Shown here piece after piece: positions 31,712 to 42,282 of a stretch of DNA of 64,000 bases. Under the pieces are notes generated by a model. The model was not told where the DNA came from. It saw only the letters and a list, made by a program, of their open reading frames with translations, and ran no database searches. A program made the position numbers and the translations under genes. The stretch comes from Neonectria sp. B-13 (taxonomy: Eukaryota > Ascomycota > Sordariomycetes > Hypocreales > Nectriaceae), in NCBI GenBank assembly GCA_002682825.1, contig NOKP01000008.1, forward strand, positions 1,661,595-1,725,594. The letters are read 5' to 3'. How positions within the stretch are numbered: the stretch's first letter is position 1; each line of letters starts with the position of its first letter.

Positions 31712-33423
31712 TCGTCTGGTCTCGATGAACCAAGATTGTCGTTCCAACATCTTTTCATAGCATTGGCCAGAACGGATCTGGTCAAGCTTGGCTGCACTTT
31801 ATGACTGAACGATGTACATTAGGGAACATCACATAGGAGCATTTCGGCGACTTGCGGTCGCAATTATTTGCATTAGTAGTGGTCTTTTCATTTGCGCGTC
31901 TTGTTTCTTCGTCGTCGGCTTCGTCTGGGGTGATGTTTCTGGACGTGCGACGCGGTGCAATGATACCCCAAAGGGGGAGAGGAGTGTCGATAGTGGAGGC
32001 GGAGGGAAAAGGATGTGTTTTTTAGTGTATGTTGATAAGAGGGCGTTTCAGGAATGAATGAGTTGCGTTGATTTGACTACAAGTCCATTATTACCTTTCT
32101 ACGGTGTCATCGATGCTTGTACCTTGGTCCTCGGTCTTTATGGGTTGGTGACTGAAGGGGTATACCTGCGAGCGTGTACGGATAGAGCAGGCTTGCTTGA
32201 ATCATGTCATCCTTGTCCAGTTCAGCCGCACTTTGTCTTACCAAACAAGCTCAGCTACCACATGCCCGCTCACAGTAGGGACGAAGTCAGAAACAGTCAG
32301 ATGGAAGTTGAGGAATAAAAGTCTCTTAATAACTACTCACATAATGTCAGCCCCGAAGTCCATATGTGAACAACTTATTCATGGAACCGTAGAGGCCTTT
32401 GCAGTTAATCGTCGTGGTCCATTGTCTCGTTTAGTGACTTTTCCTACTGTTAGTTGCTTTCCATTGAAGTTTCTATTCTAAGATAGTTCCAAGTCACTAC
32501 GCAGTCAATCTGTCAACACGATCATCCGATGTCAGTACTTGGTTACAGTCACAGCACAAGAAAGATATCACATACATATTTTCCCACAAAGGTTCGTCTG
32601 ACCCCCTTGACCTCCTCAACAACCTAGATGACATGTAGGATTAATCCATCTATAAAAAGACATTCCTTTCCCGCTAGGATAGATATAAATCAAGAGCCTC
32701 TCATCATCCTAGATCTTAATCATCGGGTGTGACGGAAGAGTGCGCTACCACGCGGCGCACTATGCTGGCTCATGTGAAACTGCTGTCCTCGGCGTTGGAC
32801 TTGGGCATAAAAACCACCGTGGCTTCAACTGGCAAAATGCGGTGCTATCATCGCAAGGACAAGAGTCCCTATGAGTTCATGACAGGAGGAGGTGGTGAGA
32901 GCATCATCTCTTGCAACACAATGAAGCTAGTGTTTGCAGGCGGGGACTCCTGGTGTGATAGCATAGCTCCAAGCCTCGAAAACAAAAACAAAACAAAACC
33001 CGCGCCCAGTCGTGTCTATTGTACACACTTCTTACAAAGTTCTGTTGTTTCTTGAGGATTGGGACCGGGTGCGGCTGCACTGGACCTCAAGGCGGAATAT
33101 AGTTAGATCGTGCGTGGCGCACGGCATGCGGAGTCGGCGTGCGGAGTGCGGCACAGCTAGTCTGTAACTGGTGACGTCGTCGATTAGCGTTGACCCAGTT
33201 TCTTGCAAGTCATTGTAAGTCATCATTCGGTGAGAGGACGACCACAGCGCTAATCGAATTGAGTTTGCGGTCTCGAAGCATGGTATTAAAATGAGTTTCG
33301 TAACCGTCTACCGGTATCTACCCAAGTCTATGATAACCTTGGTCCTGCCCGTTTACTCATAAATGGACGCCGGCAATGTTGTCACCAATCCTGACAATAA
33401 TGCAAAAAAGGAAAATGACTTCA
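31712..33423. other. convergent gene-poor spacer
   Basis: This 1.7-kb AT-rich spacer lies between the 3' ends of EDC4 (+) and the PAP2-family gene (-). The frame at 32729-33055 is started by GTG and has no recognisable feature. Near 33115-33155 a GC-rich segment repeats GGAGT-CGGCGTGCGGAGTGCGG words. I call no gene. Confidence 0.5.
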
Positions 33424-34560
33424 TTACATCCTCTTGGGAACGACCCTCGTCTTGGGATCCACTAGATCTAGCCGGTTGAAAAGGGGCGCAAAGACCCAGT
33501 CCTGGATGGGCTTCAGGATGAGCACAATCTCGTTGATTCTCCAGCCCAGGAATGGGATCATGGCACCGACGGCGGCGTCCGTCAGGAAGTGGTTGGCCGT
33601 GGCGGTGATGGTGATGAGCATCGCTGTGGGCCAGAGAGGAGCAATGATTCGCAGGGGTCGGTGGGGAGAGAAGCGACACAAGGTGACGGCGAAGAACAGA
33701 GCGGTGCCGAAGTGCAGGCTGGGCATGGCGGCAATGGTGAGCTGGAAGCGGTTGTTGTTCCAGGCGTTGCCGCCGGGCTTGCTGTGTAGGATGTCGATGT
33801 AACCGTACTCCTTGGGGAGCAGACGGGGAGGCGAGCAGCGCCACAGAGTCACAATGACGAAGGCAATGACATTGTCGGCGGCAATGGTGCGGCGGACGCG
33901 CTGGAAGGTCGACGTCGGGAGGAAGGTGTAGATGTAGACCAGGAAACAAACGCCAACGCTAATGTGCGAGTAGTAGATATTGGCCAAAATGGGCATCAGC
34001 CAAGCCTGCTCCTTCATGATATACGCCTGGAATCGCTGCTCGATGTCGATACCGAGGAAGCCTTCAAAGGCGAGGATCTGGAGAGCGTGGTCACGGGCGC
34101 GGATGAAGATGGCCTCGTTGCCGGCAATCATCCTTGCAGAAAAGGCTCGAAGAACTTGGTAGATCCTGCGCGCTGTCAGTGTCTGTACCAGCCAGAGCAA
34201 CAACTCATCATCCATCATACCAGTATGTCATGTTCCAGTACCAGATCTCGACGAGGAAGGGGTAGGCGTTAAAGAAACGGGAGAGCAGGCGGAAGAGCAC
34301 GTTGGGGGACTTTCGAACAGGCCTCTCGGAATGAAGGACGGTAGGCTTCAACGGAGGGGAGGAACCGGCGTAGCGATCGCCTGACTCGAGGTCATCGTCG
34401 AGGATCTCCTGGGGAAGGCTCTGGTTGCCGCGGCGTCGGTTGATGAGGCATCCTACAGTGAAGACCAGCACAATGACTGAAAGGTCAGCTTGAAAGCGTA
34501 GGGGCAATATCAAGGCGACTTACTGGCCGGCTCAACGACGTTCTTCGCTAACTTGGTCAT
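33424..34560 (-). CDS. PAP2-superfamily membrane phosphatase/transferase
   Basis: The exons are 34524-34560, 34221-34476 and 33424-34165, with introns of 47 and 55 bp (both with CTGAC-type branch sites), giving 344 aa. The N-terminus has a membrane helix (IIVLVFTVGCLI), then a charged Ser-rich loop and RFFNAYPFLVEIWYWNMTYW. At least four more hydrophobic helices follow. The catalytic signature is that of PAP2-type enzymes: PSLHFG at residues 246-249 (with the catalytic His) and NHFLTDAAVG at about 289-294. The spacing and the PSLH...NHFLTD pair resemble the PAP2_3 branch that includes inositol-phosphorylceramide-synthase-like proteins. It probably acts on lipid phosphates in an internal membrane. 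The substrate is not determinable. The second splice acceptor was chosen at GCGCAG (34166) because only it keeps the frame (TYW-IYQ). Confidence 0.82.
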
Positions 34561-34769
34561 GAGTGCGGTTACTTGTCACGGACAAGACAAGCGAATATGA
34601 GATGTTCGATATCGAAAATCAGGGAGAGCAATCACACGGTTCGAACCGTAAAAGTACGGCAACTCAAAGACGAAAGAGCAAAGGAAGGTCAAGCCAGGCT
34701 GGAACGAGCGAGGAACGTGGGCGCGAGGTCGAAGGACACCTGTGGATTATGTAGGGAAGGAAGGGGGAG

Positions 34770-34814
34770 GGGAACCAAGGGAACCAAGGGAACCAAGGGA
34801 ACCAAGGGAACCAA
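34770..34814. repeat. five tandem copies of GGGAACCAA
   Basis: Five perfect consecutive 9-bp units begin 210 bp upstream of the PAP2-family start codon, that is, in its promoter or 5' leader. The purity suggests recent expansion. Confidence 0.9.
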
Positions 34815-36310
34815 ACAAGGAGTCGGGGTTGAGGCAAACAAGTAATAAGTCGGCAGGTACGAAAAGGACAAAGTAGGTCACCAGTAACCAATAACCAGCA
34901 ACCGGTGACGAATAGCCAGGCACGAGGAACCTGGCCAGCAAAGCTTACCTTCAGAGGCTTGGGCATCCGCATGCAAGCCAAAGGGCTGTTCCCCGTTGAA
35001 ACCCACCTGTACAAATTTACCAGCCGATGAGAGAGACTAGAAAACAGGCACAGGGTTTCTTGCCGGGGTTGGCGTAGGGTGCTAATAATAAAGCATCACC
35101 CTCTTCCAATTGCTCGTCCGGCGGGGAGAGAGCACCGATGTGCGTGCGTTTGCGCCCGTGGTGACCTGGACGCAATACAACGACGGCCCCGGGGTGGAGG
35201 ATCAGCCCGTTCTGCCGCCGCGTTGTTCGTTGTTCGTTGTTCGGTTTTCTGGGGCCCTCAGCCGAGGCTGACTCTTACAGTACATGTTCAAGACCCAGTA
35301 AAGGAGACATGCGGCGCGCAGGGCCGGAGCAATTCGCACGTCCAGACAGACAGACCTACCAGAACAAGGTGGGATTGACGGGGACATTGCTGGCAGCTGA
35401 AGTACGTTGGAAAGCTTGATTCGCGCTTTGCACGTGCCGGATTGCCCAAAGAGGCACTGCCCGTGGTGGCATTTCTCACATGGTGGATCCCACTCCCGCT
35501 GGCAAAGCCTCACGCCTCTGTGGAAGCCGCTACAACGTCAACCGCTCGGGTTACTAAAGCGAAGCGGGCACAGCGCTGCGGCCCCGGGAAGGGATCGCCT
35601 AGCGGGCTTTTGCCGTCCATTATCTTTCCGTCGGGTGGTGGCCATTGGACCTGGTCCACGGCAAATGTCGACAACGAGCCTCCCTCCCGCACACCCCCCG
35701 GTGACGGCATTGGCTATGCCGGGCTGGTCGTCCCGCAGTAGTGTATCCGGAGCTGGGACAGGCAGAAGGCTACCTCATTTCTGCCTCATCTTTGGGTCAT
35801 CTTTAACTAGAGCGGCCGTTGCGTTGTGGGTTGGGTGCGTGTTCCAATGGTGTGGCAAGTTTGATCAAGGAAGCGCTGAGAGGTCAGCAGAACCAAGCCA
35901 CCACGATGCGCTGCCTAGCTGGCTGCCTTGGACCCCAACCGAGTCGGAGGGAGGCCAGGCGTCATAGATGCCGATTCCAGAAAACGCCGTCCCGGGAAGC
36001 AGAGGCAGAAGCGGAGTTGAGGGGGGGAGAGCTGAGAGCGGGTGCGAATCGCGTCCGCAACCCACCGCCGGAGTTTTTTGCCTCGTCACTCGCTCCAGAT
36101 CATCCATCCATCAAGGAGACATTTGCCGTGATGCGATGGCCAGGATGCAGATCCCTGGCTGGGCGCGCTCATGACACGTTTTCCCCGGGGTAGACCAGCA
36201 AAATGGCTCAATGAATACGGGTCTGACAACTTTGCAACATGCTGATGAACATGCTAATATCGACGTCTCTCGGACTCTCTCCCCCTTTCTGCCATCTTAC
36301 ATCCATACAG

Positions 36311-36340
36311 CGTACATACCCACAACGTACATACCCACGG
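36311..36340. repeat. two tandem 15-bp units (CGTACATACCCACnn)
   Basis: CGTACATACCCAC is repeated at 36311 and 36326 with only the last two bases of the unit differing. It lies in a gene-poor spacer and no function is suggested. Confidence 0.7.
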
Positions 36341-37700
36341 GCCTCCTCCTTCCAACGGGGAATGCGCAGTGACGGGTTTTACTTTTTTAATCGCATTCGC
36401 ACGTCGTGTAGCGCGCGGCGGATGGATGCGGATGCGAGAAGATGCGAGCGACGATGCGAGATTCGACACCGTGCCACAGTGGTCGTGGGATTACGCTCAT
36501 CACCCCCTCTCTGGACCCAATGAGGCTGTGAGACCGAATTTAGGTCCATCTACGGCTGAGAAGATGACCGTCTTCGTGCTTGACACAGTTTACCTCACTT
36601 GCTACGCTGTCACTGCCACTCTTTCATTCGTCAATTCACTATAGGCACACCTGATGTTTCGTACGTACTGCCTGTTGAAAGATATCGGACTCGGCGCCTC
36701 TCCCGCACCGCCGGCTCTTCCCTCTCCGTTGTCCGACGGCGCCCGCGGCCACGGCGACTCGGAGTCTATGAAGACCAACCCCCTGGTTCAAGGAGCGGGG
36801 CCGCCTCATTTAAACCGCCGTCGTTGCCCCTGTCTAACCCGAATTGATTCGATGCCCATCGCACGGTCTACCGATTTCGACAGGCACGAACGTGGGCGCA
36901 TCGAAGAAAAGCCCGCCCCGGATCTCGCGGGATCGTGAGACGAATTGTGGCGCCAGGGTCTGTGGTTTGACACCAGCTCAAATCTCCAAGAAGCAGCCTA
37001 TGTCCGCCCCAGACCTTGAAGTATTGTCGATGCTCATATGTCTCTCTCTCTCGCTCGCTCTTCGTGTACTTTATACGCACACTCCTGCTCTGCAACTATC
37101 GCAGCAGGCTACCGCTGAAGTTGCATGCAACCTCGCCCTAGGGCTGACTGCACCGCCAGCAAGAACCAAAGCTCGCACAAGGCACCCAACTAAGCTTTCT
37201 CATGCCTTATCCCAGTTTGAACTAGGATTCTGTCGATTGATGGTCCTCTTAGTTGGATGTCAGGTACGTACGTGTAGACGAGCCCCCCCGCCGTTACGCA
37301 ACGAGCATGCGTACGCAGCGAATGAACCATCGAACCCTGGTTCACACGACATGGCCATCGCTAGCTCGTTGGCCCTCCCCACAGACCAGAGCAGGACGCC
37401 CGAGCGAAGATGCGAGTGCGAGGAATGCCATGGTGAAGGCATTGCTATTGCCACAGTCCGGTAGGAAGTAGCATTTATGTGAATAGGGTCTTGACATGTA
37501 ATATCCTGCCTGGTATACTCACACCTCTCAAGCCAAATCCTACGGTCCACAATCTCACTCGCAGATAAGCGGTAAGCTTCAAAGCCACCGAGACAACCTC
37601 AGAGAGAGACATCAGACGCGCGTCGTCGTCACCTCGTTTGGGGGCGGGCATACGGTTCCAATTTCAACATCATTTCATCAACGCGTTATGCAGTCTATGT

Positions 37701-38898
37701 CTACTTGTCAGCCACCTTGATGACAACCTTGCCAAAGTGCGCCCCGCTGTGCAGGAACTCGAAGGCCTTGTCGGCCTCGTCCATGGCGAAGACGCGGCTC
37801 ACGACGGGGCGGATCTTGTGCCGCTCGTAGAAGCGCACCATCTCTTCGAAGCGGTCGCGCGGCCCGTTGAGGATCCCCCGCAGCGTCACGTTGCGCCGTA
37901 GAGCCAGCACGTTGACGTTGAGCTGGCGCGCGCCCGGCGTCTCTTCGTCCTCCTTGCCCGTCAGGTAGCCCACGCAGTTGATCAGCCCGCCGAACGACAC
38001 GCACTCGAAGCTCTTGCGCAGCGTGCGCGCCCCGCCCGTCTCGAAGATGATGGACGCCCCGGCGCCCTTGGTCTCCGCCAGCACCGGCTCCTGCCACTCC
38101 CAGTGCGTCTGGTAGTTGATGCCGAAGTCCGCCCCGAGCTCCGACTTGGCCCGCGCCAGCTTGTCGTCCGACGACGACGTGATGATGGTCTTGAGCCCGG
38201 CCGCCCGTGCGATCTGGAGGCCCGCCACCGCCACCCCGCCCGTGCCTTGTAGCAGCACCGTCTCCTTCTTCTTGGCCCCGTCCGCCGGCTCGCCCAGCGG
38301 CCGCATGCCGTTGATGCACATCCACGCCGTCACCGACGCGATGGGTAGGCACGCCGCCTCCTCCGCCGTCATGTAGTCCGGCGCCACCACGAGGGCCTCG
38401 CCGGGGAAGCAGCGGTACTCGGTCAGCACGCCCGGGAGCGGGAGCCCGAGCCCGGTCGCCATGTCGGCCTCGGTGACCTGGCCCGTCAGGTGGCCCTGGT
38501 TGAAGATGGACATGACCCGCGTGCCCGCCTTGATCCTCGACGACTTGCTCTCCACCACGATGCCGCACATGTCCGAGCACGGCACCAGAGGCTCTGAGTC
38601 TTGCACTCTCTGGTGATGGTTGTAGAGGCCCATGACCACTACGTAGAAAGTCAGCACCAAGCCCACCTATCGCATCGCTATATGTCGTAGACTCACCCTC
38701 GGTATCGCGGTAGTTGAGGCTCACGGCCAACACCTTGACCAGCACCTCGCCATCCTTGGGCTGTGGCACATCGGCCTCTGCAAACTTGAGCTTGTCCAGC
38801 CCGTCCTGGGAGGTTGTCCACTGCTTGTTGACTGATGCCACGGCCATGGCGGGTGCGCGATTTCGAAATGGTAGGATTGACTGGATGAAGCCTGACAT
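37701..38898 (-). CDS. zinc-type alcohol dehydrogenase / quinone oxidoreductase-like (MDR family)
   Basis: The exons are 38697-38898 and 37701-38638 (58-bp intron GTGAGT...CGTAG), giving 379 aa. The N-terminal GroES-like domain shows VLVKVLAVSLNYRDTE and PLVPCSDMCGIV. The Rossmann part carries LLQGTGGVAVAGLQIARAAG (nucleotide-binding glycine motif) and TIITSSSDDKLARAKSELGAD. The C-terminus has NVTLRGILNGPRDRFEEM and GAHFGKVVIKV, typical of fungal NAD(P)H:quinone reductase-like MDR enzymes. PCSDMCGIV stands where ADH catalytic-zinc residues sit, but the usual GHE zinc motif is absent, so a zinc-free reductase is likely. The ATG at 38898 (MSGFIQSILPF) was chosen; a Met 17 codons later (MAVASVNKQW) is an equally family-like start. 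The substrate is unknown. Confidence 0.88.
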
Positions 38899-40309
38899 GA
38901 TGAGCCAGTGATTTCTGGGAATCCTGTAAAACGTCCCCAGGTCTGGTCGGTAAACGGATGCCTTCTTATATGCACAATTCAATGACGTCCACAACGGTTC
39001 TCATCGACACACCAAGCCCGCTATCACTGACGGATGGCAAACCTAGCCTCATCAGGGTTAAAAGTGGTGCCCCAAACAACGTGTTGCAGATCTGATTTAC
39101 GTACAGATTAATAAGCAATATTGTTCAACCACCGTTCTCGGCTTCTTCAAGGTCTCTTGTTCAACAGTTTCGTCCGCACTTGAGACGCCGATGGTACAAT
39201 TCGCCAGTGCGGTCGGCTTCTTGCCCTTCATTTGTCACCCAACATCTAAATCATCATCACCTTAATGCGGCAGTACAAACAATGGCAAAAACTTGAGATG
39301 TATTCTTTCGCACAAGGCGCGCTGCGTATCCAGATACATGACCCCTCCTCTCCTACCATCACGCAATCTCCTCCCAAGATATCTCAATGCATGCAACAGC
39401 CTCCCCCCATCAAATACACGCGACCAGTTTAATTCCCATTCAACAATGCAGCCTTCAGAAACACCAGTGTCAAGAGCTCCTCCTCTTCACCTCGTATATC
39501 GCATCGCGACCAGGCGGATCCAGAATTAGTCGAGAGAAGAGAGAGCCAGACACCAACCGACCGCAAAACAAAAACCAAAATAAAACATATGCAAACTCAA
39601 ACGGTAAAAACTTTTTTTCTTTTTCCTTTCCAACTGCTCCTCTCAGTTTCCACATGCTCTCGCCACATCACCATCACGTCCGCGTACCACCCATGAGCGC
39701 GCCCAGGGCAAGACCGGGGACTCGCGTGTCGTCTTCACGTCTTCACGGTCATCTCGGGCGGCCAGACAGGATATTATGGTGGGTATAGTAGTAGTCGTCG
39801 TCGTCGCCGAAGCAACTCTCCCAGCGCTGACGCAGAGCAACAGCCTGAGGAGAAGCCCGTGTAGCTGTCTAGACGTAACGTCGTAAAAGCGTCATAATCG
39901 TCAAGTAATGGTCGTAGGTCTTGTCGGGGTACATTTGAGGGTATTCCAGGCTTGCGCTGACAAGCGTCTCGTGACCTTCCGTATGGTTGCCCATGTGCTG
40001 AATAATTCCTGTATCCTGTATCCTGATCTCCTCTTCCATACTCATCGAAGTTGCATCATCATCAAATCGCGAGACAAGGGGCTTTGCCTCTGCTGATTTC
40101 GGGTTGTCGTAAAAAAATCCCACGTAAAACTATATGCGAGGAGCTCCAACGAGCTCCACTGGCGATTCACCCAGCTAAGTCAGTATTACAAGTCGTAAAA
40201 TCAAAATGCCGTGCATGATGTCGGTACTGCGTCGCATTCATTAACGTCAACCGTTGCAGGCAGCAAGCGTCAAATGGCGGCGTCAGAACTAGATCGACCT
40301 CGGCAACTC
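38899..40309. other. intergenic spacer
   Basis: This 1.4-kb spacer lies upstream of the oxidoreductase (-) and downstream of the PIN4-like gene (-). It has AT-rich stretches (39240-39650) and short frames without domains. No gene is called. Confidence 0.5.
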
Positions 40310-42282
40310 CTAGTGATACCGAGAGGCATTGGTAGAGCTGGAGCCGACACGTGCACCGTTGTCAGATGAATCTACACACGTTAGCGAGATACGCATAATT
40401 AAGGGACCATATCACATACCGCTGCCGCGTTGAACATGGCCATTGGCGCGACGTCCGGCGAACCCGCCGGTCGTCTCCCACTCGGGTCCGCGGGGCTGCC
40501 GCTCAGGAGCGCCCTTTGCGCTGCCGTTTGCACCAGGTCGCTGGCTGCCGATAGCACCGGGAGTGCTTCTGGCTTGGTTCTGGAGGGCGCCTGGCTCGAA
40601 GGAGCCGAGGCTCAAGCCGCTAAGGCTGTTGAGAAGAGCGGCATCGTTCTTAGGGCCTGGAGTGCCAGTGCTACCAGGGTGTACAGGCTGGGACATGCCA
40701 CCTCCCACGTAGTCCCCAAACCGGGCGGCCGAGCCAGCACCGATATTCATACCGCTCTGGCCTAGGTAGCTAGAGGAGGCCTGCGAAGGGCTAGGGGTGA
40801 AAGAGCGAAGATCGGCGAAGCTCTTGGCGGCTCTGAGGTTGTTGGGGATTCCGTTGCCGTCTGGGCTTCCGGGAAGCTCGAGGGTAGGACCCTGCCGGCC
40901 TAGGACATGATTGTAGGCATTGCTAGCGGTTCGCGAGTCGCGATCGGCGGCAAAGTCAAACGTCGCCGCGCGGCTCAGTCCTCGCTTATGCATGTCTAGG
41001 CTGTTGGCGGGCTGGTTGTGTACGTTGGCGGTGGGTGAAGGCTGCTGGCGCTTGAGCACCGTAAGCTGCCGCGAGTCGGCCTCGCCGATAGACTGGTGCT
41101 CTAGACCCATGTGGTGCGCAAGGATATGAATGGACCGACGGTGCTCAGGGGCGATGCCTGGAGGGAAGACGAGAATCTCGCGGGAGTCGTCCCGACGAAA
41201 CATGACCAGCTCGGTGTAAAAATCGAGGGTCTGGGGGTCGTTCAAATCGACGTCACCTAGCTGGTTAGTTTGATGTCATCGCGACGGCAAGAATATGCAT
41301 ACCAAGATGAGAGGCTGGTCCCCTCCCTTGGCTCTGGGAAAGAGCTCCAAGAGACTGAACCGAGCTCTGCTGGTGCAACATCGGGGCTCGGTGCTGCTCC
41401 TCGAGCTGGCCGCGCCTCTCTCGCTTCTCACGTTCAATGCGCTCACGCTCAGCCTCGGGCAGCATCTTTTTGTACTCTACTCGCAGTTTGCGACCATGCA
41501 CGTCCATACCGTTCATCGCCTCGATAACCATGCGGGTGTCCTCGGCAGACTGGAAGTTGGCAAACGCCAGACCTCGAAAGACTCCGTTGTCGAAGTGGTA
41601 GTTGAAGGCGTACGGCTGAGGGAGATGCATCTCCAGCATGATGGACGCCAGCGTCTCTTTTCGAACCGCAAACGGAATGTTCTTGATCACAATGGCGGTC
41701 GGGATGAGTTGGTCGCTATCGGAGGCGGTTGATCGAAGATCGGTCGGGGAGCCGTGTGAGCCAGGGTGATCAACTCGCAGGCCACCATTGGGCATGTTGT
41801 TACCCATGCCACCGGAGAACGGCTGGAGAGAACCGTGGATACCAAGACCGCTGTGGTCCGTCCAGTTCTAAATATGTCAGCGGAGTCGGGTTACACCTCT
41901 CAGAATCACATACCTGAGGAAGGGCGGCGCGTCGATTGACGCTCCTCTGTCGACCAGGGCCGTTGACGGCACCGTTAACTGTGGCAGCACCGGACGTGTT
42001 GTAGTTCCAGGCCTGGCCGTTATCCAGCATATATCCTGGCATACCTCCTGCCATGTTCTCCATACCTCGCGGGTTGTAACCACCACCGCCAAGCCGATCA
42101 GCGGGATACAAGGCGGATGAGCCTAGCGGGGTGTTGTCGAAGGGGCGCTGCGACTGGCGGGGGAGCGACATGCCGGCATTAAATCCACCGGCACCGCCAT
42201 AGTTCGGCCTCGAAGAGCTGGGAGAACGGCTGTTTGACGTGCCGTAATCCATGTAACCTAGGTCGTGTGGTTGTTGTGTCAT
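40310..42282 (-). CDS. PIN4: PIN4-like RNA-binding protein (RRM plus R3H)
   Basis: The exons are 41914-42282, 41303-41867, 40420-41256 and 40310-40371, giving 610 aa; all introns are 46-48 bp with phase continuity. The N-terminus (MTQQPHDLGYMDYGTSN...) is Ser/Gly/Asn-rich and disordered. The RRM spans about residues 173-252 (AIVIKNIPFAVRKETL as RNP2, GLAFANFQSAEDTRMVIEAM as RNP1), followed by a charged helix (EAERERIEREKRERRGQ). The GDVDLNDPQTLDFYTELVMF start and the RRSIHILAHHMGL helix at about 312-380 are the R3H domain. A Ser/Gly-rich tail ends in NASRYH. Yeast Pin4 is a phosphorylated RNA-binding protein linked to cell cycle and DNA-damage signalling. The last 20 codons come from a fourth exon inferred from GTATGT...GTGTAG and a proper stop; without it the frame would end after RGSGM. 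The gene has an unusually long upstream spacer. Confidence 0.87.

Larger units (their letters stand above)
34561..37700. other. 3.1-kb gene-poor spacer
   Basis: This lies upstream of the PAP2 gene (-) and downstream of the oxidoreductase (-). It contains the GGGAACCAA tandem array (34770-34814), a direct 15-bp repeat at 36311-36340 and GATGCGA words at 36425-36465. None of the short frames looks like protein, and no RNA gene is recognised. Confidence 0.5.

Noticed and set aside
32729..33055. 108-codon + strand frame in the EDC4-PAP2 spacer
   Set aside because: It is GTG-started and unlike any family I know; nearby convergent 3' ends explain the region better.
34635..34660. Possible tRNA B box around GGTTCGAACC
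   Set aside because: The palindrome resembles a B box, but no A box, acceptor stem or cloverleaf could be formed around it.
37708..38994. 428-codon - strand frame overlapping the oxidoreductase
   Set aside because: It reads exon 1 in frame and then exon 2 in a wrong frame through the intron; the spliced model restores the Rossmann motif.
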